Positions 50,364-59,210 of a stretch of DNA of 64,000 bases are shown in pieces. Location: NCBI RefSeq assembly GCF_001425235.1, contig NZ_LMEA01000009.1, forward strand, positions 124,001-188,000. The letters are read 5' to 3'. This DNA is from Devosia sp. Root413D1. GTDB taxonomy: Bacteria > Pseudomonadota > Alphaproteobacteria > Rhizobiales > Devosiaceae. The notes below the pieces were generated by a model. The model was not told where the DNA came from. It worked only from the letters and a program-made list of their open reading frames with translations, and made no database searches. The first letter of the stretch is position 1, and every line of letters begins with the position of its first letter. A program made the position numbers and the translations under genes.

Positions 50364-52637
50364 GTGTCGCGGGTGGAAAGCATCGGCGCAGTTGCGGCCG
50401 AGTATGAGGAGCAGTCGGATTTCGACAAGATCCGGCGCATTCCCTATCTCTACGCCTTCAACATCATCACCGCCGCAGCGCTGCTCTGCACCGTCACCTC
50501 GCCTTTGGCGCTGTTCGCTGCCGAGCTGGGCGTCCCCAAGGACCGCATCGGGCTGATCGGCGGCATCATGCCGTTCGTGCAGGTCATCGCGGTGGTGTTC
50601 CTGCCCATCGTCATGGCCTTCGGCCATCGCCGGGTCGCCGGTTACGCCTCGCTCACCCGCTATCTCTGCCTGTCGCTGATCCTCGTGGCGCCGATGTTCC
50701 AGGGCAACCCGGACATGGTGTTCTGGGTGCTGTTCGCGGCCATGCTGGGCTTTTCGATCTTCCGCACCTTGGCCGAAACAGCGATCTGGCCGTGGTCGCA
50801 GGAATATATGCCGAGCTTCATCCGCGGCCGGCTCACTGGCGGCATCGCACTCGCCTACCTGCCGGTGGCACTGGTGGGTTCGGTCCTGGTGCAGCTCTGG
50901 CTTGATGGCCAGCAGGGCATCGAGCGCTTCTTTCCGGTTTTTGCCATCGGGTTGCTGCTGGGCGTCATCGCGGCGTCGACGCTGTTCGGGCTCGGCGGCG
51001 GCAAGCCGCGCCCCGGCTCGGCCCGCGGCTTCGATGCTATCCGCGCTATGCGGGTGCCGCTGCGCGACGGTAATTTCCTGCTCTATCTGGTCTCCTCGGG
51101 CACGCAGTTCCTCGTCTACACCGTCATCAACCTCTTTATCCTGCTGTTCTTTCGCGAGCGGCTCGGCATCTCGTCGGGCCAGATCGTCCTGATGGCTGCC
51201 TTCATTCCGGTGGGCGCGGCGCTCGGCAGTGTCGCTTCGGGCTGGTTCGTCGATCGCTACGGCACCCGCGCCATCCGCATCACGCTGCAGGCGTTGCAGG
51301 TGGCGATGCTGATTGGGCTGATGTTCGTTACCAAGGATACGCCCGGCACGATCTTCATCGTCGGGCTGATCTTCTTTGTCTTCGGCATGCTGTTCCAGAG
51401 CGCCATCTCGGTGGGCGGCATCTACATGCTCAACTACGTGCCGCCGGCCAAAAAGGAGAGCTACATGACGCTCGCCTATATGACCGACGGCCTGATCGGC
51501 GGCGGCGCCGCCTTCCTTGCCGGCTGGCTGCTCGAACTGCTCGCCAGCAACACCATCGTCATCTCAGGCGTGACGCTGGGCAATTTCGAAACCCTGTTTG
51601 CGCTCAGCGCCGTGATGGTGGTGGTCTCGGCCATCACCTTCGCCATGCTGAAGGAAGAGGGGGCGACCGGGGTGCGCGATTTCCTCGGCCAGTTCGGCCG
51701 CGGCCGGCCGCTCAGCGCGCTCTGGGGCATCCACCGCTATGGCGCGCTGACCTCCGAGGAGCGCCGCCGCGACCTCGCCTATGGCTTCGGCAAGACTCGC
51801 AGCGCCCTGGTCAAGGAGGAACTGATCGCCGCGTTGAGTGATCCCTCGTTCGACGTCCGGCACGAAGCGATCCAGTCGCTCGGCCACCTGCCGCCGAGTC
51901 CCGTGGTGGTGCTGGCACTTGAATCCATGCTCGCCTATGATGGGCTGGTCGAGCTGCAATATGCAGCGCTCAACTCGCTGGGCCGCATCAAGGCGACGCA
52001 AAGCGGCGAGGCCATCGCCCGCTTCCTCGACAGTCCCAACCCGCTGCTCCGCGCCCGCGCCGCCCGCACCCTCGGCGATATCCGGGACGTCAAGCAGCTG
52101 CCGCGCATCCGAACAATGTTGGCCGAGGATCCCGAAATCGACGCCCGGCTGGCGGCGGTCTCGGCACTCGGCAAATTCCGTGACAGCCAGAGCGTCGATG
52201 GGCTGCTGCAGGTCTATCGCGAACTGGCCGGCGATGCAGTGAGCATGGTGGGCGAGCCGCGCAGCAAGGTGCTGCTCCTGGCGCTGGCCAAGATCCTCGA
52301 CTGGGAAGAGAGCTTTTCGCGCGAGTGGCGGCACGAGGAAAAGGTGCTGGGCTACCGCCTGCCGGGTCTGTTCGGCCGCCTCAGCGACGACCTGCGCAAG
52401 CGCTCCAATGCCGAGCACTCCCGCCTGATGATGCAGGCCGCCGCGGCGCTGAGCTCGGGCAGCACCGGCACCGCCTTCCGCGCCCTGCAGGACCTTCGCC
52501 CCTATATCGAGCGCAGTGGCCACCCCGAAGCCGGCATCGTGCTCAAGCTGATGGATGGCACCCGGGATATCGAACAACCGCACCGCGCGCTGCTGATCCT
52601 CCTGGCACTGGCGATGCGGCCGGTGCTGGCGGGGTAG
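50364..52637 (+). CDS. MFS transporter fused to a C-terminal HEAT-repeat-like domain
   Basis: A 757-residue protein from GTG 50364, nine bases after GGAGG. Residues about 25-455 form a major-facilitator transporter with around twelve membrane segments (IPYLYAFNIITAAALLCTVTSPLALFAAE at the start; GAALGSVASGWFVDRYGTRAIRITL as the MFS loop motif). Residues about 480-757 are soluble and contain HEAT/PBS-like alpha repeats: LSDPSFDVRHEAIQSLGHLPPS, LDSPNPLLRARAARTLGDIRD, EIDARLAAVSALGKFRD. The fusion is unusual. Placement next to BNR and amino-sugar genes suggests uptake of a sugar, with the repeats acting as a cytosolic docking or sensing platform. Confidence 0.85.
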   Translation: MSRVESIGAVAAEYEEQSDFDKIRRIPYLYAFNIITAAALLCTVTSPLALFAAELGVPKDRIGLIGGIMPFVQVIAVVFLPIVMAFGHRRVAGYASLTRYLCLSLILVAPMFQGNPDMVFWVLFAAMLGFSIFRTLAETAIWPWSQEYMPSFIRGRLTGGIALAYLPVALVGSVLVQLWLDGQQGIERFFPVFAIGLLLGVIAASTLFGLGGGKPRPGSARGFDAIRAMRVPLRDGNFLLYLVSSGTQFLVYTVINLFILLFFRERLGISSGQIVLMAAFIPVGAALGSVASGWFVDRYGTRAIRITLQALQVAMLIGLMFVTKDTPGTIFIVGLIFFVFGMLFQSAISVGGIYMLNYVPPAKKESYMTLAYMTDGLIGGGAAFLAGWLLELLASNTIVISGVTLGNFETLFALSAVMVVVSAITFAMLKEEGATGVRDFLGQFGRGRPLSALWGIHRYGALTSEERRRDLAYGFGKTRSALVKEELIAALSDPSFDVRHEAIQSLGHLPPSPVVVLALESMLAYDGLVELQYAALNSLGRIKATQSGEAIARFLDSPNPLLRARAARTLGDIRDVKQLPRIRTMLAEDPEIDARLAAVSALGKFRDSQSVDGLLQVYRELAGDAVSMVGEPRSKVLLLALAKILDWEESFSREWRHEEKVLGYRLPGLFGRLSDDLRKRSNAEHSRLMMQAAAALSSGSTGTAFRALQDLRPYIERSGHPEAGIVLKLMDGTRDIEQPHRALLILLALAMRPVLAG

Positions 52638-52657
52638 TTGTTAGGCCGGTGGCTGTG

Positions 52658-52762
52658 GACCCCCACCCTTGATCCCTCCCCGCAAGGGGGAGGGAGACGC
52701 AGACTGTGAAGCCAGTGTTTTCGTCTCCCTCCCCCTTGCGGGGAGGGGACAGGGGTGGGGGT
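52658..52762. repeat. R2 inverted repeat
   Basis: CCCCACCCTTGATCCCTCCC plus GCAAGGGGGAGGGAGAC on the left, and GTCTCCCTCCCCCTTGCGG plus GGGACAGGGGTGGGG on the right. Its arms are the same as the 13321 copy but in inverted orientation. It lies between converging genes. Confidence 0.9.
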
Positions 52763-52792
52763 CAGCCCGCACCAGCGCTTCAGTAGGCGCAG

Positions 52793-53908
52793 CTAAACCC
52801 GCAGCTTCGCCCACCGCACATCGAGCGCGCTCGGCTCACCCGCATAATACACCACCAGCACATCCCCATCCGGCAGGGCCGTCGCCGAGGGCAGGCCAAA
52901 ACTCCACACATCCATGCTGGCCAGCATGTCGCCAGTATCGCTGCTCGCCGCCTGCACCCTGGCATGCGCATAGACCTCGACCTCGCTCGCCGCCGCGAAC
53001 GGCGCATCGATGCTCTGGGCCACCCGGGCGCGGATCGACTGCGACCCGAACCGATCGACCCAGGCCAGCACCACGCGGCCATCGGCCAGCACCGCCGGCC
53101 GCGCCGCCTGGTCGGCAAAGCCGAGATCTTCGGCCGCACTCCAGCTCGCCCCGCCATCGGCGCTGATCCGGCGGTGGATGTTGAGGTAGCTCGCCGTCGT
53201 GGTGTCGTAGGTCCAGGCGAACGAGCCGACCCGGCCATCCGGCGCCACCGCACAGCGGAGGTCCCAGTTGAAAATCTGGCCCGACGGGTCCTCGGCCACC
53301 GTCACCGGTCCGCTCCAGCTCTGGCCCTCGTCGGACGAATGAAAGAACACCGCCCGCTGCAGCCATCTCGAACGATCGAGATAGGTCTTGTTGGTCTCGA
53401 TGCTCATCGCCAGCCGCCCGTCGGCCAACCGCATCAGCGGGCTAGTGAGGCTGGCGGGTCCGATCTCCTGGGGCATCGGCACCGCGCGCCAGTCGCTCCA
53501 GCTCGTACCGTTATCGTCGGAATTGGCGAGGAGGATCACCATCGGCAGGCAGCCCTCGGTCTCGGCATTGAACAAAGGTTTGCCAGGATACGTCGTCCGA
53601 TCGACCCACATCGCGGCGGCCAGCAGCCGCTTGGGAGCGAGTTCGGTGATGTAGCAGAGCTTCAGCGTGCCGCCGATGCCGCGCACCGCGGGCGGCTCGA
53701 ACGGGTAAGTCGGCGCCGACCAGCTGAGCCCGCTATCGGCAGAGCGATAAAAGGCGATCCGCTCCTTGGGCGAATCCTTCTCGTCGCCGGCCCTGAGCGT
53801 TGCCAAGAGCGAACCGTCCGCCAGCGCGGTGACCGACGGAAAGGTCAGGTTGGCGCGATCCGTACCTGGCTCCGCCTTGCCCAGAATTCCCGCTGCGACG
53901 ATCTGCAT
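52793..53908 (-). CDS. Second BNR-repeat sialidase-fold protein, cytoplasmic
   Basis: A 371-residue propeller with Asp-boxes RSADSGLSW (about 55-63), SDDNGTSW, SSDEGQSW and SADGGASW. Like its neighbour at 49053 it lacks a signal peptide and has NLTFPSVTALADGSLLATLRAG (20-41), so T-F-P again replaces F-R-I-P. The shared replacement suggests both proteins belong to one non-sialidase branch. The ATG at 53908 follows AGGGGGATGG. It is on the minus strand just downstream of nagA, with a 201-base gap holding an R1 repeat, and may share its regulation. Confidence 0.8.
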   Translation of the reverse strand: MQIVAAGILGKAEPGTDRANLTFPSVTALADGSLLATLRAGDEKDSPKERIAFYRSADSGLSWSAPTYPFEPPAVRGIGGTLKLCYITELAPKRLLAAAMWVDRTTYPGKPLFNAETEGCLPMVILLANSDDNGTSWSDWRAVPMPQEIGPASLTSPLMRLADGRLAMSIETNKTYLDRSRWLQRAVFFHSSDEGQSWSGPVTVAEDPSGQIFNWDLRCAVAPDGRVGSFAWTYDTTTASYLNIHRRISADGGASWSAAEDLGFADQAARPAVLADGRVVLAWVDRFGSQSIRARVAQSIDAPFAAASEVEVYAHARVQAASSDTGDMLASMDVWSFGLPSATALPDGDVLVVYYAGEPSALDVRWAKLRV

Positions 53909-53971
53909 TGGCCCATCCCCCTGAGCGTTTCGCGATTGAGTTGCGCCGAGCGACCCTGACCCACCCACCGG

Positions 53972-54055
53972 GTCATTCCCGCGAAAGCGGGAACCTCTGT
54001 TTTCTTGGCCTCATGCACCATCCCAAACGGAGTTCCCCGCTTTCGCGGGGATGAC
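53972..54055. repeat. R1 paired REP-like palindrome
   Basis: GTCATTCCCGCGAAAGCGGGAA on the left and TTCCCCGCTTTCGCGGGGATGAC on the right, with a 35-base spacer carrying CTCTGTTT, as in the 11010 copy. It lies between nagA and the BNR gene. Confidence 0.9.
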
Positions 54056-54109
54056 ACCGCGGGTGGTGCAATTCGTCCGTGAAACGCTCTAAGCCGTTGC
54101 GCCAACCTG

Positions 54110-55282
54110 CTACGCGGCGCGCCTGAACAGTGTCTCGCCGCCCACCACCGTCGCTTCGATCTCGAGGGTTTTAGGGTCCAGCACAGCGAAGTCCGCGAGC
54201 TTACCCACTTCGATCGAGCCGATATCCTTTTCCATCCCCAGCACCCTGGCCGGCACGAGGCTGGTGGCGTGGGCGGTGCGAACGAGGTCGGCCCCGACCA
54301 GCTGCACGTAGTTGCGCATCGCCTCGTCCGGGGTCAGCGACGAGCCGCAGAGCCCGCCATTGCGATCGACCACTGCCTTGCCGCGCGCGCTGCGTACCCA
54401 CTGACCCGGATAGAACTCGAACTCCATCTCCTCAGCGCCGGCATATTTGTTGGCGTCGGTTTCGAGGAACACACGGTCGACCGGCAGTTGCGCCAGGATC
54501 TTCATCAGCTTGGGCGAGACGTGGATGCCGTCGCAGATCAACCCCAGCGCCAAGCCCGGTTCGGCCAGCAGCGCATCGGTGAGCGACAGCACGTGCAGCC
54601 CCATATTGCCCGGCTCGGGCTGGCGCATCACGTTGTACATATGGGTCACCGCATCGATGCCCCAGGAGACGTAGCGCGCCACATCATCGGGTGCGGCCTG
54701 GCTGTGGCCGAGATGGATGCTCACCCCGTGCTGCTTCAGCCGCTTGATGAAGGCTTCGGCACCCGGCAGTTCTGGCGCCAGCGTCACCGCCTTGAGCCGG
54801 CCGTTGCTGGCGGCCAGCATCCGCTCGGCCAGTTCGACGCTCGGCTGTTGCAGGTTGCGCGGGTTGTGCGCGCCAGGCGAGGCGAAGACCGGGCCTTCGC
54901 TGTGGATGCCGATGGCGCGCGCGCCGGTGGCCTTCTCGGTCTCGGCCGCGAGGCGCGTCAGCGTCGGTTCCATGTTCTCGGGCGGCAGGCAGCTGATCGA
55001 CGGCAGGAACCCGGTCACGCCGCGCGACAGCAGCAGCGTCGAGTTGTCCGACACGCAGCCGGGCAGGGTGTCGTTGTAGAGATAGACGTCCATGCCGTGC
55101 TGCAACAGGTCGATAATGCCGGGGAACAGCAGCTTGCCGCTGGCCTCGACATCCCGCCAGTCGGCGCCGGTGGCGGCGTCCCGGCTGACGATGCCGGTGA
55201 ACCGGCCATTCTCGATCAACAGATCCTGCCCGATTTCTCCGCCCGGGGTCACCAGCGTGGCGTTACGCCATCTTTGCTTCAC
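54110..55282 (-). CDS. nagA: N-acetylglucosamine-6-phosphate deacetylase
   Basis: An amidohydrolase of 390 residues that removes acetate from GlcNAc-6-phosphate, a central step of amino-sugar use. Active-site stretches match NagA: GIHSEGPVFASPGAHNP (metal-binding Glu), VTLAPE, IHLGHSQA, VTHMYNVM, LICDGIHVSP and the catalytic Asp in FLETDANKYAGAEEM. The first metal motif is IDLLQHG rather than HxH, as in the E. coli enzyme (IDVQLNG). I prefer GTG 55282 as start; ATG 55330 would lie across the promoter. It is divergent from a GntR-type regulator with operator site B between them. Confidence 0.9.
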   Translation of the reverse strand: MKQRWRNATLVTPGGEIGQDLLIENGRFTGIVSRDAATGADWRDVEASGKLLFPGIIDLLQHGMDVYLYNDTLPGCVSDNSTLLLSRGVTGFLPSISCLPPENMEPTLTRLAAETEKATGARAIGIHSEGPVFASPGAHNPRNLQQPSVELAERMLAASNGRLKAVTLAPELPGAEAFIKRLKQHGVSIHLGHSQAAPDDVARYVSWGIDAVTHMYNVMRQPEPGNMGLHVLSLTDALLAEPGLALGLICDGIHVSPKLMKILAQLPVDRVFLETDANKYAGAEEMEFEFYPGQWVRSARGKAVVDRNGGLCGSSLTPDEAMRNYVQLVGADLVRTAHATSLVPARVLGMEKDIGSIEVGKLADFAVLDPKTLEIEATVVGGETLFRRAA

Positions 55283-55302
55283 TTGCAGAATCCATGCTCG
55301 TA

Positions 55303-55321
55303 GTATATTGTCATGATAACC
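55303..55321. promoter_or_regulatory. Operator-like site B between nagA and its divergent regulator
   Basis: On the minus strand GGTTATCATGACAATATAC matches the 61178 site over GTTATCATG. It covers the probable nagA -10 element TATCAT (55313-55318). This is one of five related sites in the 47-62 kb region. Confidence 0.6.
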
Positions 55322-55340
55322 ACCTAACATGCGAATTCAA
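55313..55340 (-). promoter_or_regulatory. Probable nagA promoter
   Basis: -35 TTGAAT (55335-55340) and -10 TATCAT (55313-55318) with 16-base spacing on the minus strand, about 30 bases upstream of the GTG start. Operator site B overlaps the -10. Confidence 0.55.
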
Positions 55341-55446
55341 GGGGAAACATGGCGCCGCAAAGCGCCTCTGTGATCGGCAGGGCGGGCGTGGTGCTATATG
55401 TCGCCGAAGCAAACTTCGGCAATCACCTGTCACGGGAAGACCTGGC

Positions 55447-56442
55447 TTGAGTATTGACCTGTCGCCACGCCACTTGCAGCTCAGAGACATGCTGTTCCGG
55501 CGCTGGAAAACCAACGGCCTCAAAGCCGGGGACAAGATCGAGTCGCAGAACGAGATCGTGAAGTTCTGCGAATTCTCGCTGATCACCGTGATCAAGACGC
55601 TGAAGGACCTCGAGGCCGAAGGGATCATCCGCCGCCAGGTGGGCAAGGGCTCCTTCCTCGTCGAAACGCCGTGGACCGAAGCGCATCATCGCATCGGCTT
55701 CTTTTACAACCGCGACATCGTCGGCGGCGGCATCTTCAACAACGAGTTCTATACCAAGCTGGTGGTGGCGCTGGAAAAGGCCGTGGTCTCCGATGGCCAC
55801 GAGTTCATCCTCGGCAGCTTCACCCACAAGTCGATGCCGACCCATGTGTGGGACGCGCTCGATGTGGTGGTGCTCGCCGGCATTACGCCGGAAACCGAGA
55901 TCGACAAGTTGCCCGAGACCTCGGCGCAGGTGGCGATCATGGACCTCGTCATCGAGGAGCTGCCCTACCACGCCTATCGCATCGATTTCGAACCGGCCTT
56001 CATGGAGATGTTCCGTCAAAACGACGGCAAGAAGCTGAAATACCTCTACCTCAACACCACCATCACCTCGAGCGAGCAGGCCTCGCGCCTCGCCAGCATC
56101 AGGCGCGCCAATGCCTCGACCGCCACCGAGCAGGAGCTGCGCGTCATCTCGGTGAACCAGGAGACCGGCCAGAACGACACGGCCGAACTTGAGGCAGTGC
56201 TCAAGAGCTACAAGCCCGATATCGTCTGCGGCTACATGCACCACAGCTGGGTGCCGGTGATCGCCGCCAAGGCAACCAAGCCGACCAAGGCCTATCGCTA
56301 TTCGCTCGACAATGACGGCCCGAGCTTCAACGTCGACTCCGCCGCCTGGATGCAGCAGGTGCTGGCCGACATCTACGCCAACCTCGAAGACCGCAAACCC
56401 GGCAAGCAGGTCATGAGCATGCCGGCGACGTTTCATCCTTAG
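55447..56442 (+). CDS. GntR-type regulator with LacI/periplasmic-binding-like sensor domain
   Basis: A 331-residue regulator from TTG 55447. The N-terminal winged helix-turn-helix (about 5-75; GDKIESQNEIVKFCEFSLITVIKTLKDLEAEGIIRRQVGKGSF) is GntR-like, and the larger C-terminal part resembles a periplasmic-binding-protein-like effector domain, a combination known from AraR. It is divergent from nagA, with site B in between, so it is a prime candidate for binding the shared 47-62 kb motif and sensing an amino-sugar derivative. The start codon is uncertain; the ORF is open upstream without a plausible family N terminus. Confidence 0.82.
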   Translation: MSIDLSPRHLQLRDMLFRRWKTNGLKAGDKIESQNEIVKFCEFSLITVIKTLKDLEAEGIIRRQVGKGSFLVETPWTEAHHRIGFFYNRDIVGGGIFNNEFYTKLVVALEKAVVSDGHEFILGSFTHKSMPTHVWDALDVVVLAGITPETEIDKLPETSAQVAIMDLVIEELPYHAYRIDFEPAFMEMFRQNDGKKLKYLYLNTTITSSEQASRLASIRRANASTATEQELRVISVNQETGQNDTAELEAVLKSYKPDIVCGYMHHSWVPVIAAKATKPTKAYRYSLDNDGPSFNVDSAAWMQQVLADIYANLEDRKPGKQVMSMPATFHP

Positions 56443-56472
56443 GAGCCTTGCTTAGAGGCTGGTGCGGGCTGA

Positions 56473-56574
56473 CCCCCACCCCTGTCCCCTCCCCGCAAGG
56501 GGGAGGGAGATCAAAACACCGACATCGAAGTATGCGTCTCCCGCCCCCTTGCGGGGAGGGATCAAGGGTGGGGT
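56473..56574. repeat. R2 inverted repeat
   Basis: CCCCACCCCTGTCCCCTCCC with GCAAGGGGGAGGGAGA on the left, CGTCTCCCGCCCCCTTGCGG and AGGGATCAAGGGTGGGG on the right. It lies between converging genes. Confidence 0.9.
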
Positions 56575-56611
56575 CGGCCCGCGCCGGCGCTTCGGTCAGC
56601 CCGGACCAGTG

Positions 56612-57430
56612 CTACCCCAACGCCTTATCAAACGCCGCCATTGACTCATCGGCATAGTTCGCCAGCGCGATCACGTCGGCGCCGACCGAGAGCAGATTAT
56701 ACCCCATGTCGACATACTCGCCGATCAGCTCGCGGTTGGTCACCGTTGCCGCGATCTTCCCGTACTTCCGCGCCACCTGGGCAATGCGCTTGCGTACCGC
56801 CTTGATCTCGTCGTGCTGGATCTCACCCGGGATGCCGCTCGCCACCGAATAGTCGCCGGGGCCGAAGAACAGGCAATCGACGCCGTCCATCTCGGCGATC
56901 GCCTCGAGGTGCTCCATCGCTTCGGGATCCTCGATCTGGTAGCAGGCGAAGCGCTCCTCGTTGGCGGTCTTGAGGTAGTCGAGAAAGCCGACCCGGGTGA
57001 ACTGCGCATCGTTATTGCCGCCATCGACGGCGCGCTTGCCGAGCGGCGCGAACTTGGTGATGTCGCGCACCTTGCGGGCGTCATCGGCATTCATCACGTG
57101 CGGCACGATCAGGCCGGTCGCATCCATCTCATAGCCGCGGATGTAGTCGCTGTAGCTGCCGCGCGACACGCGCAGCAGCGTGTCGACGTCATAGAGCTTG
57201 GCGGCGCGGATCTGGTTTTCCACCTGCTCCCAGGTCGCCGAGGTATGCTCCATGCACAGCCACAGCGCATCCGGCTGCGCCGCGGCGAAAATCTCGGCGA
57301 TCTTGGCGTCGGCGATGTTGAGCTTCAGCACCCGGGCCACCTTGCCCTCGCGGATGGTGCGCAGCACGCGGCTCGGCCGCATGCGGAAGCGCGTCGGGGG
57401 CGTCGCGGCGTAAGGCTGCGTCTGGGACAA
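56612..57430 (-). CDS. HpcH/HpaI family aldolase
   Basis: A 272-residue class II aldolase-like TIM barrel of the HpcH/HpaI (2-dehydro-3-deoxyglucarate aldolase) family, which splits 2-keto-3-deoxy acids to pyruvate plus an aldehyde using a divalent metal. Recognisable parts are VARVLKLNIADAKIAEIFAAAQPDALWLCMEHT, DTLLRVSRG, GLIVPHVMNADDARKV, CYQIEDPEAMEHLEAIAEMDGVDCLFFGPGDYSVASG and the closing MGYNLLSVGAD. It follows the SDR gene by 20 bases and would be the carbon-cleaving step of the pathway encoded upstream on the same strand. Confidence 0.88.
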   Translation of the reverse strand: MSQTQPYAATPPTRFRMRPSRVLRTIREGKVARVLKLNIADAKIAEIFAAAQPDALWLCMEHTSATWEQVENQIRAAKLYDVDTLLRVSRGSYSDYIRGYEMDATGLIVPHVMNADDARKVRDITKFAPLGKRAVDGGNNDAQFTRVGFLDYLKTANEERFACYQIEDPEAMEHLEAIAEMDGVDCLFFGPGDYSVASGIPGEIQHDEIKAVRKRIAQVARKYGKIAATVTNRELIGEYVDMGYNLLSVGADVIALANYADESMAAFDKALG

Positions 57431-57450
57431 GGTGATCTCCTCCGGAGGGG

Positions 57451-58236
57451 TTATTTGGCGGTATAGCCGCCATCGATCGGGATGTTGGTGCCGGTGACAT
57501 AGGCCGAGGCGTCGGAGGCGAGAAAGACGATGACGCCTTTCAAATCGGTATCGTTGGCCATGCGACCCAGCTGGGTGCGGGCGCTATAGGCTTTGACGAA
57601 CGGCGCCGGCTGGTTGTTGAAGAAGCCGCCCGGCGACAGGCAGTTCACCCGGACATTGTCGGCGCCGAGGATGCTCGCCGCCCAGCGGGTGAAGTTGAGC
57701 ATGCCGCCCTTTTCGTAGTGGTAGATCGGCGAGGGGTTGGGCGTCATGTCGGTGCCCTCGTAGTTCGCCATTTCGACCCCGACCATGCCCATCATCGAGC
57801 CGATATTGATGATCGAGCCGGATTTCTGCGCCCGCATGTTGCGGCCGAACAGCTCGGTGATCTTGAACAGCGCCGAGGCGTTGACGCGGAGGCTCCTGTC
57901 GAACGCATCGAGATCATGGGCCCAGCCATCGAGTGCCGAGCGGGTCACCGCGTTGTTGACCAGCACGTCACAGCGGCCGGCCCGGGCGATCACCTCGCGA
58001 TGCAGCGCTTCGATCGAGGCGTCCGACGACAGGTCGAGCTGCAGCGCCGTGACGTCGAGGCCGCGGGCCCGCTCTTCAGCCGCCACCACTTCGAGTTTTG
58101 CGAGATCGCGTGCCGCAATGAAGGTCTGCGCCCCGGCCTCGGCCAAAGCCGCGACGATCTGCCGGCCATAGAGCCCGGCGCCGCCGGTGACCACGGCGAC
58201 CTTGCCTTTGAGCGAGAAGCTTTCGAGTACCTGCAT
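57451..58236 (-). CDS. Short-chain dehydrogenase/reductase
   Basis: A 261-residue classical SDR. It has a GGAGLYGRQIVAALAEAG nucleotide loop (about 18-35), LVNNAV, the catalytic Ser in INIGSMMGMVG and a Y-x3-K in IYHYEKGGMLNFTRW. The C-terminal SDASAYVTGTNIPIDGGYTAK is typical. The insertion MANYEGTDMTPNPSPIYHYEKGG before the active Tyr is shared with the SDR at 59211, so the two are close paralogues with one substrate-binding feature. It probably oxidises a sugar or sugar acid with NAD(P). It lies three bases after the Gfo/Idh gene. Confidence 0.92.
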   Translation of the reverse strand: MQVLESFSLKGKVAVVTGGAGLYGRQIVAALAEAGAQTFIAARDLAKLEVVAAEERARGLDVTALQLDLSSDASIEALHREVIARAGRCDVLVNNAVTRSALDGWAHDLDAFDRSLRVNASALFKITELFGRNMRAQKSGSIINIGSMMGMVGVEMANYEGTDMTPNPSPIYHYEKGGMLNFTRWAASILGADNVRVNCLSPGGFFNNQPAPFVKAYSARTQLGRMANDTDLKGVIVFLASDASAYVTGTNIPIDGGYTAK

Positions 58237-58239
58237 GGT

Positions 58240-59199
58240 TCAGTCCATCTCGCTGAGGAAAACGCGGCGACCGCCTTGTTCGCGGCTTTCGATGCCGGCG
58301 ATCACCAGTTGCATCAGTTCGCGCGTCTCCTCCCACGGCACCGGCGGCTTGCCGGTGCGGAGGTAATCGACGAAGCCGACGAGCTGGGTTCGGAACGCAT
58401 GATAGGTGTCGGTGAACTTGAGCTGCAGCCCGGCGGCGGTGCCGGCCAGCGTCACCATGCCGAAGCCGCCGCCCATATCCTTGGTCACCTGCAGCAGCAC
58501 GTCGATGCCGTCGCGGTGGCGCAGGTGCACGATGTTGGAATTCGCGTCGCCGATATTCTGCACCGACACGTAGCCTGGTCCGGTGATCGGGTAGACCGTC
58601 TCCAGCGCATGGATGCCATAGGCTTCCCATGACTTCGCCATCGTGGCGCTGACATGGCGCAGCTGCCCGAGCGCATGCGTGGCGCGGTGATAGGGCGCGT
58701 ACTCCTTGGCAAAGCGCATCGCCGACGAGCTGATCAGCGGCTTGCCCTCGGCCACCCATTTCGAGAACGTCGCGAGATCGAGCCGGTTGTCGCAGAGCGG
58801 CTTGTCGATGAACACCGGGATGCCGGCCTCGATGAACGGCCGGGCCCGCTCGACATGCTCGAACCCTTTGTCGGTGGCGACCAGCACCGCATCGACCTCG
58901 CCGATAACGTCCTCAGCTCGGCCCGCGATGTTGGGAATATGCGCCACCGCGGCGACCTGCACGGCGTCCGCCGGGTCATCCGTCCACACATGCGTGACCT
59001 TGGCGCCGGGGATACCGAGCGAGCCCGGAGGTTGCTTTCCGATATAGTCCTTGATCACCGGGTAGGGGCAGGCCGCGAGCGCCTTGGCGTCGTAGCTGCC
59101 ATTGATGATGATGCTCCAGGAATAGGGGTGCCCGTTGCCCTCCACCATGCCCAGCATGGCGAGACGGATTTCATCCCGGGTGATCGGCAGAACGCTCAT
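58240..59199 (-). CDS. Gfo/Idh/MocA family oxidoreductase
   Basis: A 319-residue NAD(P)-dependent sugar oxidoreductase-like protein. The N-terminal Rossmann domain is atypical at the GxGxxG loop (LAMLGMVEGNGHPYSWSI), but the second-half signature VDAVLVATDKGFEHVERARPFIEAGIPVFIDKPLCDN matches the family's EKP motif as DKP. The C-terminal alpha/beta domain (about 135-319) closes the site. I start at ATG 59199; the TTG two codons upstream is less likely. It is between two SDR genes in the same operon. Substrate unknown. Confidence 0.83.
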   Translation of the reverse strand: MSVLPITRDEIRLAMLGMVEGNGHPYSWSIIINGSYDAKALAACPYPVIKDYIGKQPPGSLGIPGAKVTHVWTDDPADAVQVAAVAHIPNIAGRAEDVIGEVDAVLVATDKGFEHVERARPFIEAGIPVFIDKPLCDNRLDLATFSKWVAEGKPLISSSAMRFAKEYAPYHRATHALGQLRHVSATMAKSWEAYGIHALETVYPITGPGYVSVQNIGDANSNIVHLRHRDGIDVLLQVTKDMGGGFGMVTLAGTAAGLQLKFTDTYHAFRTQLVGFVDYLRTGKPPVPWEETRELMQLVIAGIESREQGGRRVFLSEMD

Positions 59200-59210
59200 C
59201 GACAAATTCC

